Shown: positions 1-10,661 of the stretch, one piece after another
How the letters are laid out: the number at the start of each line of letters is the position of its first letter
Numbering within the stretch: position 1 is the stretch's first letter
Assembly (NCBI GenBank): GCA_004357475.1
Contig: SMWE01000074.1
Coordinates: 1 to 45,225, forward strand
Direction of reading: 5' to 3'
Source of the DNA: Gammaproteobacteria bacterium
GTDB lineage: Bacteria; Pseudomonadota; Gammaproteobacteria; Steroidobacterales; Woeseiaceae
Length of the DNA: 45,225 nt
Program-made: the position numbers and the translations under genes
Notes under the pieces: model-generated
Seen by the model: the letters and a program-made list of their open reading frames with translations, nothing else
What the model was told of the DNA's origin: nothing
Database searches by the model: none

Positions 1-743
1 GTTTGCAGGAGGTAGCCATGAACGATGGCGAAATTGCAGAACTTTCGGAAGTGCAGGACGATGGTGACAAGAGTCTGTTCGAGATTCAGACGCGTCGCAA
101 ACTCGTCCGGGCGCGCGGCGCGAATCAACGCGGCTATCTGAAAAACATCCGGGAACATGACCTGGCAATCGGCATCGGCCCGGCCGGCACCGGCAAGACC
201 TATCTTGCCGTTGCCAGCGCGATCGATGCACTCGAGAGCGAGCAGGTGCGCCGAATTATTCTGGTGCGGCCTGCTGTCGAAGCTGGCGAGCGCCTCGGAT
301 TCCTACCCGGCGACCTGTCACAAAAAGTCGATCCTTATTTGCGACCAATGTATGACGCACTGTACGACATGTTGGGCCCGGAACAGGTCGGACGCATGAT
401 CGAGAAGAACCTGATCGAAGTCGCGCCGTTGGCATTTATGCGCGGGCGATCGTTAAACGATTCGTTTGTGCTTCTCGACGAAGCACAAAACACCAGTGTT
501 GCCCAGATGAAAATGTTCTTGACACGTATCGGTTTCGGCTCCCGAGCCGTCGTGACCGGTGACATCACGCAGATTGATTTGCCTGCCGGACAACAATCAG
601 GTCTGAAGAATGCGGTCGAAATATTGAGTGACGTCGATGGAGTCGGGTTCACCTGGTTTACGCCAAACGATGTCGTTCGCCATGAGTTGGTGCAACGCAT
701 CGTCGAAGCATACGAGTCGGATGGCAACGGAAAAGAAACCTGA
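1..743 (+). CDS. phoH: PhoH-like ATPase (PhoL/YbeZ), 5' end cut by window
   Basis: Cytoplasmic P-loop ATPase of the PhoH family, linked in the literature to RNA metabolism and ribosome maturation together with YbeY. Visible are the Walker A stretch GPAGTGKTY, the family segment [16 protein letters not shown], and a Walker B-like LLDEAQN. An ATG at 18 follows an AGGAGG at 7-12 and could be read as a start. However, family members are about 320-350 residues, and about 100 N-terminal residues would then be missing, while the frame stays open to base 1. I therefore read it as truncated by the window edge. Its end overlaps ybeY by 23 bases. Confidence 0.93.
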   Translation, partial: LQEVAMNDGEIAELSEVQDDGDKSLFEIQTRRKLVRARGANQRGYLKNIREHDLAIGIGPAGTGKTYLAVASAIDALESEQVRRIILVRPAVEAGERLGFLPGDLSQKVDPYLRPMYDALYDMLGPEQVGRMIEKNLIEVAPLAFMRGRSLNDSFVLLDEAQNTSVAQMKMFLTRIGFGSRAVVTGDITQIDLPAGQQSGLKNAVEILSDVDGVGFTWFTPNDVVRHELVQRIVEAYESDGNGKET

Positions 744-1245
744 TTTGAATTGCTGCACTCAATCGATCCAGGTTGATGTGCAGGTTGCGGCGAACGTGTC
801 AAATGGTCCGGCGGAGGCGGACATTCAGGATTGGCTCAAGCAGGTTATTAGACATGTTGGTATCGATACGACACGTAGTATCGAGATTTCAGTGAGAATC
901 GTTGATGAGGCGGAGGGCCGGTCACTGAACAAGCAGTTTCGGGATATGGACAGTGCGACCAATGTCCTGTCATTTCCGCTACTGGAGGCGAGCCTGGCCG
1001 ATCTGCCGGACGAGATGCCGGTGGCGCTGGGAGACATCGTTATCTGTGGACCGGTGGTGGCACGTGAGGCAAGCGAACAGGGCAAAAAATGTTCGGATCA
1101 CTGGGCGCACATGCTGGTGCACGGCGCCCTGCACTTGTTTGGATACGACCATGAGACGGATGCACAGGCACAGGAAATGGAGGCGCTGGAAATCCGTATT
1201 CTGGCGCTCGGTGGCGTAGAAAACCCCTATGAACCAGGATACTGA
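721..1245 (+). CDS. ybeY: Endoribonuclease YbeY (rRNA maturation factor)
   Basis: Metal-dependent single-strand endoribonuclease acting in 16S rRNA 3' processing and 70S quality control. The signature [11 protein letters not shown] (HGxLHLxGYDH, three zinc-binding histidines) lies near the C-terminus, preceded by the typical ATNVLSFP segment. The ATG at 721 gives 174 residues and overlaps the end of phoH, suggesting translational coupling. An in-frame start at 628 lies deep inside phoH and was rejected. The gene order phoH-ybeY-corC-lnt is the standard gammaproteobacterial one. Confidence 0.95.
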   Translation: MATEKKPDLNCCTQSIQVDVQVAANVSNGPAEADIQDWLKQVIRHVGIDTTRSIEISVRIVDEAEGRSLNKQFRDMDSATNVLSFPLLEASLADLPDEMPVALGDIVICGPVVAREASEQGKKCSDHWAHMLVHGALHLFGYDHETDAQAQEMEALEIRILALGGVENPYEPGY

Positions 1246-1341
1246 GACTTCATACAGTCGTGACAAAATAGCTGCTGTTACAATGTCGGCATGCCGAGGC
1301 GGCCGGCAATCCCGGCCGCACAGGATGATCAGACAAACCAG

Positions 1342-2214
1342 ATGAACGACAGATTGCCAAGTACCAACGGCACAGGACGACACGGAATTTTCAGGCGCGT
1401 GATCCGGGCGATCAAAGGTGAGCCCTGGAGCCGGCAGGAAATACAAGATTTACTGCAACAGGCTGAAAGCGTCTTCGATCCCCAAGAGCAGGAGATGCTG
1501 AGCGGCGTCCTGGAGGTCGCCGAGACCCAGGTTCGCGAGGTCATGATCCCCAGGTCGCAAATGATCGTTATCGAGCGCGATCAAAGTCTCGACGATATGC
1601 TCACAGTCATTATCGACTCCGGTCATTCACGATTTCCGGTAATCGGCGAAGAGCGCGATGAAGTGCTCGGTATTTTGCTCGCCAAGGACTTATTGAAATT
1701 CTTTGGGAATCCGTCAGAAACGGAGCTGGATCTCGAGAAATTCCTGCGCCCTGTGTCGGTGATCCCGGAATCGAAACGTCTTAATACATTACTCAAGGAA
1801 TTTCGCGATAGCCACCAGCACATGGCGATCGTTGTCGACGAATATGGAGGTGTGTCCGGATTGCTGACCATTGAAGACGTGCTTGAAGAGATTGTTGGTG
1901 AAATCGACGATGAGCACGATCCGCAGGAGGCTGAATTTATTGAAGCGGACGTCGATCTCGATGGCCATCCCTGCTTTTCGGTGCGTGCGCTGACCCGAAT
2001 AGAAGATTTCAACGATTACTTCGATTGCGACCTGACCGACGACGACTACGAGACGATCGGCGGGCTGGTTATGCATGAACTGGGTCGGCTTCCGCGGCCG
2101 GGCGACCGCCTCACATTCGGTGGCTTCGTGTTTCGGGTCACGGAAGCTGACCGGCGGCGCATCGACGCTTTGCAGGTGAACCGGATTCCGGATGCGTCTG
2201 TAGCCGCCGGCTGA
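1342..2214 (+). CDS. corC: CorC-type CBS-domain protein
   Basis: Cytoplasmic member of the CorC/HlyC family, annotated as a magnesium/cobalt efflux accessory protein. It has a tandem CBS pair (from VREVMIPRSQM through GVSGLLTIEDVLEEIVGEIDDEHD) and a C-terminal CorC/HlyC transporter-associated domain (TIGGLVMHELGRLPRPGD). The ATG at 1342 gives 290 residues and aligns with the usual N-terminus leading to GEPWSRQEI. An upstream ATG at 1291 would add 17 proline/arginine-rich residues and is less likely. Neither start has a strong Shine-Dalgarno sequence. It is co-directional with ybeY and lnt. Confidence 0.93.
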   Translation: MNDRLPSTNGTGRHGIFRRVIRAIKGEPWSRQEIQDLLQQAESVFDPQEQEMLSGVLEVAETQVREVMIPRSQMIVIERDQSLDDMLTVIIDSGHSRFPVIGEERDEVLGILLAKDLLKFFGNPSETELDLEKFLRPVSVIPESKRLNTLLKEFRDSHQHMAIVVDEYGGVSGLLTIEDVLEEIVGEIDDEHDPQEAEFIEADVDLDGHPCFSVRALTRIEDFNDYFDCDLTDDDYETIGGLVMHELGRLPRPGDRLTFGGFVFRVTEADRRRIDALQVNRIPDASVAAG

Positions 2215-2218
2215 TCCG

Positions 2219-2249
2219 GTGCTCCATTAATATCACCTTAACGGAGCAC
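2219..2249 (+). promoter_or_regulatory. Hairpin covering the lnt ribosome binding site
   Basis: The 37-base corC-lnt gap contains GTGCTCC (2219-2225) and its exact complement GGAGCAC (2243-2249), separated by 17 bases. The 3' arm includes the only good Shine-Dalgarno (GGAG, 2243-2246), five bases before the GTG start of lnt. Folding would hide the ribosome binding site. The pairing is seen directly; a role in translation control is inference. Confidence 0.5.
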
Positions 2250-2251
2250 TT

Positions 2252-3790
2252 GTGCCGGAAGAATTTTCGCTGACTAAAGTTTTTCACGGCTGCCCACGCC
2301 GTACGAAATTGATGTTTTTCCTGTCTGGTGCCGTCTTGGTGGTGTCGTTTGCGCCGTTCGGCTGGTATCTGTTAGCACCTTTCCTTTTGCTGCCGCTTCT
2401 CTACGGTTTCCTGGTTTCCAGTCCGCGAACGGCAGCGGCCTATGGCTTCTGGTTCGGTGCCGGGCTGTTCCTTGCGGGTACCTACTGGTTCTATATTTCA
2501 ATTCACGTGTTCGGCCAGGCGCCGCTCATCCTGGCGATTTTCCTGCTGCTCGCGCTCGTTGTGATCATGGGCCTCTACTATGCGGCTGCAGGCTGGCTGA
2601 CGGCCAGGCTCTGCGACGGCAAGGCAATGCGGCTGCTGCTGGTTGCGCCATCTGTCTGGGTGGCCATCGAGTGGCTGCGTGGCTGGTTCCTTAGTGGGTT
2701 TCCCTGGATGAGCCTGGGCTACGGGCAGATCGATTCTCCACTTGCCGGCATCGCGCCGGTCCTTGGCGTCTACGGACTATCGCTGGCAGTGGTGTTCGGC
2801 GCGACCGCCATGTTGGTTGCCGGAATCGGCAGACAGCGTCTGCGCTGGCGGCTGGCCGTCGCTGCGGTCTTACCCTGGGTTTGCGGATTTCTTCTGCAAG
2901 ATATTCAGTGGACCGAAGCAGCCGGCCCTGCGGTGCGCACGACCATCGTGCAGGGTGGTGTATCCCAGGACCGGAAATGGCTGCCTGAGCAATTTCGGCC
3001 AACGCTGGCCTTTTACAGAGATTCATTAGTGAGACATCCGGACAGCCAGTTGCTTGTCTGGCCGGAGGTCGCCATCCCGTCTTATATCAACCTGGTCGAA
3101 GATTATATCGGTACCTTGCAGACCGATCTCAAGTCGCAAAGTCAGTCATTATTATTCGGCATTCTCGAGCGCGATGCCGAATCACAACGTGTTTATAACA
3201 GCGTCGTCCTGCTGGATGGTGTCGGCCGGCAAATATACCGGAAGCGCCACCTTGTTCCTTTCGGCGAGTATTTTCCGGTGCCTGATTTCGTGCGCGAATG
3301 GATGCGGCTCATGAGTCTGCCCAATTCAGACATCAGTCCTGGCGATGCCGTTCAGCCCTTGCTGCGAACGCCTGACGGTCAACAACTTGCGGTCGCAATT
3401 TGTTACGAAGACGCATACGCAGCGGAGCAATTGTACGCGCTGCCTGATGCGACGATGCTGATTAACGTAAGCAATGATGCCTGGTTCGGTGACTCGATTG
3501 CACCGCATCAGCATCTTGAAATCGCGCGGATGCGAGCCTTGGAGGTCGGACGGCCAGTCGTGCGGGCGACGAATACCGGGATCAGTACCTTCATTGCGGC
3601 GGATGGCTCACTGGGTACCGCGGTACGGCAGTTTGCAGCAGGCACGGTGACGGAGGACGTCGTGCCACACCAGGGGCTGACTCCTTACGCGAAAGCCGGC
3701 AACGTCCCGATTATAGCGCTGGTCCTAATTGTCGTTGCCGGATTTGCCTGGCGGGATTACGCGGGACGGAGAAATCAATCAGATTATTGA
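2252..3790 (+). CDS. lnt: Apolipoprotein N-acyltransferase
   Basis: Inner-membrane enzyme that adds the third acyl chain to the N-terminal cysteine of lipoproteins. The first ~220 residues are a run of membrane helices; the rest is a nitrilase-fold catalytic domain. The expected Glu-Lys-Cys triad is visible: Glu272 (WPEVAIP), Lys331 (YRKRHLVPFGEYFP) and Cys384 (AVAICYEDAY). Length 512 matches E. coli Lnt. The start is GTG at 2252, preceded by GGAG. It lies 37 bases after corC, probably in one operon, with a hairpin over its ribosome binding site. Confidence 0.96.
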   Translation: MPEEFSLTKVFHGCPRRTKLMFFLSGAVLVVSFAPFGWYLLAPFLLLPLLYGFLVSSPRTAAAYGFWFGAGLFLAGTYWFYISIHVFGQAPLILAIFLLLALVVIMGLYYAAAGWLTARLCDGKAMRLLLVAPSVWVAIEWLRGWFLSGFPWMSLGYGQIDSPLAGIAPVLGVYGLSLAVVFGATAMLVAGIGRQRLRWRLAVAAVLPWVCGFLLQDIQWTEAAGPAVRTTIVQGGVSQDRKWLPEQFRPTLAFYRDSLVRHPDSQLLVWPEVAIPSYINLVEDYIGTLQTDLKSQSQSLLFGILERDAESQRVYNSVVLLDGVGRQIYRKRHLVPFGEYFPVPDFVREWMRLMSLPNSDISPGDAVQPLLRTPDGQQLAVAICYEDAYAAEQLYALPDATMLINVSNDAWFGDSIAPHQHLEIARMRALEVGRPVVRATNTGISTFIAADGSLGTAVRQFAAGTVTEDVVPHQGLTPYAKAGNVPIIALVLIVVAGFAWRDYAGRRNQSDY

Positions 3791-3837
3791 TTATATTGTA
3801 ATGTAAATACCGGTTTTTATTAGAAATATAAAATTTC

Positions 3838-3866
3838 TTGCCTTTTTTTCTATAGACCTATAGAAT
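3838..3866 (+). promoter_or_regulatory. Sigma70-like promoter of the TetR-cysC-sat unit
   Basis: TTGCCT (3838-3843), a 17-base spacer, then TAGAAT (3861-3866), in an AT-rich 107-base gap after lnt. Predicted transcription start is near 3873, leaving a short leader with AGGA (3886-3889) before the GTG start at 3898. Matches are by eye. Confidence 0.6.
3849..3864. promoter_or_regulatory. Palindromic operator candidate for the TetR-family regulator
   Basis: Perfect inverted repeat TCTATAG-AC-CTATAGA, with seven-base arms and a two-base spacer. It sits inside the promoter spacer and covers most of the -10 hexamer. This is the placement expected for autorepression by a TetR-family dimer encoded immediately downstream. 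Which protein binds is inference. Confidence 0.55.
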
Positions 3867-3897
3867 TCTTCTGATCCAGTGATGCAGGAACAACCCC

Positions 3898-4524
3898 GTG
3901 TCGGCGCATACCGAAAGTCACAAATACCAGCAGCAGCGTCTGCAGGCGATCAGGTCTGCCGCGGCAGTGTTTGCTGAAAAGGGTTTCCACGGTTCCAGTA
4001 CCAGGGATATCGCCGAACACATGGGGATCAAACAGGGCAGCCTTTATTACTACTTCAAGTCAAAGGAAGAGGCGCTGGGTGAGGTTTGCCTGTTCGGTAT
4101 CGAGGATTACGCAGATCACATGAAGGTGATTGCTGCCAGCGATCAGTCATTCGAATCGAAGTTGATGGCGACCATTACGTCGCACCTTTCAAGTTACCGC
4201 GAGCGGAACGAAGCACTCAAGGTTTACAACGATGAGCGTTTGTACCTGCCGGAAGAAAAGCGCAGAAATCTCAAAGTGCTCGGCAGCGGCTATCGCCAGT
4301 TGCTCGAGGAAATATTCGAAGAAGGTGTGCGAAGCGGAGCCTTGCGGGGGTCGATCGATTGTCACTTTGCAGCGCAGGCCGTGATCGGTATTTGCAATGC
4401 CTGGGGCGACCTCATCGTTCGCGATCCTGACCTGGACCTTTTCGACATCATTCAAAAGTGCACGGATCTTTTGATTAACGGATTTCGCGAGAGACGCACG
4501 ATCGAAAGACCCATTGACCAGTAA
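3898..4524 (+). CDS. TetR/AcrR-family transcriptional regulator
   Basis: Helix-turn-helix repressor of 208 residues. The N-terminal TetR DNA-binding domain covers about residues 12-60 (AAAVFAEKGFHGSSTRDIAEHMG and the hallmark GSLYYYFKSKEEAL). The C-terminal ligand-binding domain resembles that of regulators of acyl-CoA or lipid metabolism, but the ligand cannot be read from sequence. Start is GTG with AGGA eight bases upstream. It stands 24 bases before cysC and co-directional with cysC and sat, so it probably shares their transcript. A palindrome overlaps its promoter. Regulation of sulfate activation by a TetR protein is an inference from position only. Confidence 0.88.
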   Translation: MSAHTESHKYQQQRLQAIRSAAAVFAEKGFHGSSTRDIAEHMGIKQGSLYYYFKSKEEALGEVCLFGIEDYADHMKVIAASDQSFESKLMATITSHLSSYRERNEALKVYNDERLYLPEEKRRNLKVLGSGYRQLLEEIFEEGVRSGALRGSIDCHFAAQAVIGICNAWGDLIVRDPDLDLFDIIQKCTDLLINGFRERRTIERPIDQ

Positions 4525-4548
4525 TAACAAGACCGACAGGACTTGATC

Positions 4549-5220
4549 ATGGCAGAACAAAAAGCGACAAACGTAACCTGGCAGGATGGCCAGATATCCA
4601 GGGAAGACCGTTACCAGATTCTGCGCCAAAAGGGCGTAACAATCTGGTTTACCGGATTATCGGGCAGTGGCAAGAGTACGATCGCCGTCGCGCTGGAGGA
4701 GGCGCTGTTTAACATGGGCAAACTGTCCTATCGCCTGGACGGCGACAACGTTCGCCTCGGAATCAACAAGAATCTCGGTTTTTCCGAACAGGACCGAAAA
4801 GAAAATATTCGTCGAATCGGCGAGATCGCAAAATTGTTCGGCGACGCCGGAACGATTGCCTTATCAAGCTTCATCAGTCCGTACAAGATAGATCGCGACG
4901 AAGTGCGTGCACTTCACGAGGCGGCTGACCTTGAATTTGTTGAAGTATTTGTTGACTGCTCTCTTGCAGTAGCGGAGGAACGTGATCCGAAGGGCCTGTA
5001 CAAGAAAGCCCGTGCCGGCCAGATCAAGAACTTCACCGGTATCGATGATCCCTACGAGGCGCCGGCAACACCGGAAATTCATCTTAAGACCGACGAGATG
5101 ACGCTGGAACAGGAGGTATCGATCGTCATCGATTACCTGATCGATAACGAAATTATTATGCGCAGTTACCTCACTCGCGCCGACGACCAGGCAGACAGCG
5201 CGACCGCTGCCGCATGGTAG
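4549..5220 (+). CDS. cysC: Adenylylsulfate (APS) kinase
   Basis: Phosphorylates APS to PAPS, the activated sulfate used for reduction or by sulfotransferases. The P-loop GLSGSGKST is at about residues 36-44. The DGDNVRLGINKNLGFSEQDRKENIRR segment and SSFISPY (equivalent of the phosphoserine region) are also present. The ATG at 4549 gives 223 residues, some 20 longer than E. coli CysC, mostly a C-terminal tail. Its product pathway continues from sat immediately downstream (12-base gap). No cysDN, cysH or cysI lies in the window. Confidence 0.94.
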   Translation: MAEQKATNVTWQDGQISREDRYQILRQKGVTIWFTGLSGSGKSTIAVALEEALFNMGKLSYRLDGDNVRLGINKNLGFSEQDRKENIRRIGEIAKLFGDAGTIALSSFISPYKIDRDEVRALHEAADLEFVEVFVDCSLAVAEERDPKGLYKKARAGQIKNFTGIDDPYEAPATPEIHLKTDEMTLEQEVSIVIDYLIDNEIIMRSYLTRADDQADSATAAAW

Positions 5221-5231
5221 GAAAGCCGATA

Positions 5232-6406
5232 ATGATCAAGCCACACGGGGCGAGCGCCCTGAAACCCCTTGTTGTCGCCGATCCTGAGCAGAATCGCCAA
5301 TTACAGGCTGAGGCGGAAACGCTGCCGTCACTGTTGCTGAATTCGGCCGCCGCCGCCAATGCCGTCATGCTTGGAGCCGGCTATTTTACGCCGCTCGAAG
5401 GCTTCATGAATATCGCCGACACAATGAGTGTTGCATCCGGCATGCGGACAACAAACGGTCTGTTCTGGCCCGTTCCCATTCTTAACCTGACGGACGATAT
5501 CGGCCGAATCGAGGGTGCCGGGCGTATTGCACTGCGCGATCCGCATACAGACGGCAACCCGGTCCTGGCAGTCATGAATGTTGCGAGCATTGAAGCGTTC
5601 AACTCGGACCAGATAGCAACCATTATCAAACAAGTCTACGGGACCTCCGATGCCGCGCATCCTGGTGTTGCTGTTTTCCGAAATCTCGGCAGGTACTGTA
5701 TAGCAGGAGATATTGAGGTATTGAATTTCAGTTATTTCCGCGATGAATTTTCAGACACGTTCAGAACTGCCGTCGAAATTCGTGAGGAAATAGAAAGCCG
5801 CGGATGGAGCAAGGTAGTTGCCTTTCAGACCCGCAATCCAATGCATCTCGCGCATGAAGAACTGTGCCGGATGGCTCAGGAGCGCATCGGTGCCGACGGT
5901 ATTGTCATCCACATGTTGCTCGGCAAGCTGAAGAAAGGCGACATCCCGGCCTCGGTTCGCAACGAGTGTATTCGTAAGATGGTTGAAGTTTATTTTCCTG
6001 AGAATACCGTCATGGTTAACGGGTATGGCTTTGATATGCTTTACGCGGGGCCGCGGGAGGCTGTATTGCACGCTGTCTTTCGCCAGAATATGGGCGCAAC
6101 GCACCTGATCGTCGGCCGTGACCACGCTGGCGTTGGCGATTTTTACGGCGCGTTTGATGCGCAGGATATTTTCGAACATCTGCCCGACGATGCTTTGGAA
6201 ATCGAAATATTCCCTGCCGACCATACGGCCTGGTCCAGGAAGCTGAACCGGGTTGTGATGATGCGTGAAGTGGAAGATCACACGCCGGACGATTACATCA
6301 TTCTGTCCGGCACGCGGCTCCGCGAGATGCTCAGTCAGGGCGTTGCTCCGCCACCGGAATTCTCACGGCCCGAGGTTGCAAGGATTCTCATGGAGCATTA
6401 CCGGCT

Positions 6407-6410
<4 letters not shown>
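5232..6410 (+). CDS. sat: ATP sulfurylase, single-chain type
   Basis: Makes APS from ATP and sulfate (reversible). This is the homo-oligomeric Sat type, not the CysDN heterodimer of enterobacteria. Catalytic motifs are QTRNPMH (residues 199-205) and GRDHAG (295-300). I chose the ATG at 5232 because MIKPHG is the usual family N-terminus; an ATG at 5214 would overlap cysC. Pairing with cysC and the absence of aprAB argue for assimilatory or sulfation use rather than sulfur oxidation. The TAG stop lies inside a REP-like repeat. Confidence 0.94.
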
Positions 6411-8957
<2,547 letters not shown>

Positions 8958-8969
8958 GAAATTTCCGGA

Positions 8970-9464
8970 ATGAGACCGCTTCTTATCCTGCGCTGCCTGC
9001 TGCTCGCAGTGTGTGGATTGCTGCTCGCAGCCTGTGGATTTCAGATGCGCGGCGCCACCAGCGTGCCACCTGAAATGGCGCGCACCTATATCGCCGCAGA
9101 AGATCAGCGCAGCCTTTTTTATCGGCGGCTTCGCGACAGCTTGCGAAGCGCCGGCGTCAATGTCGTCGCATCTCCCATCGAGGCGACTGCAACATTCTCC
9201 ATCATGTCGGATATACCAGGGCAACGTGTACTTTCCGTTTCGGCGCGCAATGTGCCCCGCGAGTTCGAGGTTTTCTACACCGTGTTCTACAGCGTGCAAA
9301 CCGAAAGCGTGACCTTGCTTGAACCGCGCTCGCAGACGCTCACACGCGACTACACGTGGGACGAAACGAAGGTACTCGGCAAAGAAAAGGAAGAACAATT
9401 ATTACGGGAAGCGATCGTCGATGACCTTATACGTATCGTTCTCATTCAGCTCTCCGCGATATAG
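8970..9464 (+). CDS. lptE: LPS-assembly lipoprotein LptE
   Basis: Outer-membrane lipoprotein that plugs LptD for lipopolysaccharide export. A signal peptide ends in the lipobox LLLAACGF, giving a lipidated Cys near residue 22. Length is 164 residues, slightly short for the family but complete. It lies 12 bases after leuS, the standard position. Its usual downstream neighbour holA is displaced to 14606. Sequence conservation in this family is low, so the call relies on the lipobox, size and context. Confidence 0.88.
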   Translation: MRPLLILRCLLLAVCGLLLAACGFQMRGATSVPPEMARTYIAAEDQRSLFYRRLRDSLRSAGVNVVASPIEATATFSIMSDIPGQRVLSVSARNVPREFEVFYTVFYSVQTESVTLLEPRSQTLTRDYTWDETKVLGKEKEEQLLREAIVDDLIRIVLIQLSAI

Positions 9465-9535
9465 AGGGCACTGGTTCCTGGAAGACGTCGACGATGCGCG
9501 TGCATGGTTGATTAAGGTAAGGTGTCCTTTTAGCG

Positions 9536-9553
9536 ACCGGTAATCCGGTTTTC
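9536..9553 (+). terminator. Weak terminator-like hairpin after lptE
   Basis: ACCGG (9536-9540), TAAT loop, CCGGT (9545-9549), running into TTTTC. It is a five-pair stem with a short T run. It lies in the 196-base gap after lptE, which shows nothing else I can name. Confidence 0.3.
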
Positions 9554-9660
9554 ACATTACGCCGAGCATAAGAAAACAATAACTTAGCTGATGGCGGGCT
9601 GGTGATATTTCGGCGCTCTGTGCAAAATGTGGTTTCAGGAGTTCTTCAACGGCGGATTGC

Positions 9661-10359
9661 ATGGCAATTTTTCGATACGTATTATATTTCCTCGGTATCG
9701 CATTGTTCACGTGGCTGCTGACCGTGCTGGAGATCACGTCGCCCGGCAGTCTCAAGCTGCATGTCTTTACCGGTCCCGGTGACACCCTCGGTACCAGCGA
9801 GTATTCCCCGATGGAGATTATTCAGCCCGGCATACTTGGCATTTGCGGGCTGCTTTATGCGTGGGTCGCCAAATACTGTCCTTCGCAACGGCCCATCGCG
9901 TTCCTGTTCGGCGGCATGGCGCTCGCGTTCATGATTCGCGAAGCAGATTATTTTCTGGATCGATTCGTGGCTGACAATTTCTGGCAGTTCTTGATAGGAA
10001 TCGTCGCTGCGCTGGTGATCGTTTATACCTATCGAAATCGCCGCCGCTTTCGTATCGCCTGGCTGCGCATGTGGCCGTCACCCGGACTGACCCTGTTGTT
10101 CGCCGGGGCTGTCATTATCTTCGCGTTTGTTCGGCTGGTAGGACAGGAGCCATTGTGGATGGCAATCATGGGCGACGGGTACCAACGTATCGTCAAACTT
10201 GCTGTCGAAGAATTCATCGAGCTTATCGGTTATTTCTTCTGGCTCATCGGCACTATCGAATACACCTACCAGGCCAGGGCGATCGCCATGCGCGAGCCGC
10301 AAGCGGCCGTGGCGAAGCGGCGCGCCGGACGATTCCCGAAATCAGAAGGCCGTTTCTAA
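9661..10359 (+). CDS. Integral membrane protein of unknown function
   Basis: 232 residues that I cannot place in a named family. About six hydrophobic segments are visible, roughly at residues 5-22, 53-70, 78-96, 104-122, 138-158 and 185-200. A basic loop RNRRRF lies mid-protein and the C-terminal tail is Arg/Lys-rich. The ATG at 9661 is preceded by GGCGG at modest spacing; a better AGGAG lies about 20 bases further up. It stands alone between lptE and a REP cluster before cysS, inside the block that separates lptE from holA. Coding use resembles its neighbours, so recent foreign origin is not evident. Confidence 0.75.
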   Translation: MAIFRYVLYFLGIALFTWLLTVLEITSPGSLKLHVFTGPGDTLGTSEYSPMEIIQPGILGICGLLYAWVAKYCPSQRPIAFLFGGMALAFMIREADYFLDRFVADNFWQFLIGIVAALVIVYTYRNRRRFRIAWLRMWPSPGLTLLFAGAVIIFAFVRLVGQEPLWMAIMGDGYQRIVKLAVEEFIELIGYFFWLIGTIEYTYQARAIAMREPQAAVAKRRAGRFPKSEGRF

Positions 10360-10401
10360 TCATTCATAAATTGTCGGCAAACCCCGGCACTGTCCCATAA
10401 A

Positions 10402-10428
10402 CATCGCCCGCCGGGCCGGGTCCTGCAA
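10402..10428 (-). repeat. REP-like element, inverted copy
   Basis: Read on the minus strand it begins TTGCAGGACCC, has a GC-rich stem, and ends GGGCGATG. It matches the copy at 10476 in opposite orientation. It is the first of three in the 302-base gap between the membrane protein gene and cysS. Confidence 0.55.
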
Positions 10429-10475
10429 AGAGGGTGCTAATCAGCCCTTAACAGAACAGAGTATCTACAAATTCA

Positions 10476-10503
10476 TTGCAGGAGCCCACCCCTGCGGGCG
10501 ATG
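10476..10503 (+). repeat. REP-like element
   Basis: TTGCAGGAGCCC head, GCCC/GGGC stem around a short CT-rich loop, and GGGCGATG tail. It has the same layout as the inverted copy at 10402-10428 and the minus-strand copy at 37728-37755. Confidence 0.55.
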
Positions 10504-10528
10504 GAAAATCGAGAAGCATGACGGTGTT

Positions 10529-10556
10529 TTGCAGGAGTTCGCTCCAGCGAGCGATT
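10529..10556 (+). repeat. REP-like element, diverged copy
   Basis: TTGCAGGAG head, stem TCGCT-CC-AGCGA (10539-10550), and GCGATT tail. It lies in tandem with the copy at 10476. The rest of the gap (10557-10661) shows no convincing promoter; a TATCAT at 10621 has no good -35 partner. Confidence 0.55.
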
Positions 10557-10661
10557 CCGGGGTCAATTCAAGAAAGCTGTAGGGACATCTGCGGTTCGTG
10601 TTCGTGCAGTCGCATGTTGCTATCATTGCGGCTTTCCAACTGAGGCAAGCAGCCGCCGGGC

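Noticed and set aside
1260-1284. Promoter before corC (GTGACA and TACAAT)
   Set aside because: The two hexamers are only 13 bases apart, too close for a sigma70 promoter.
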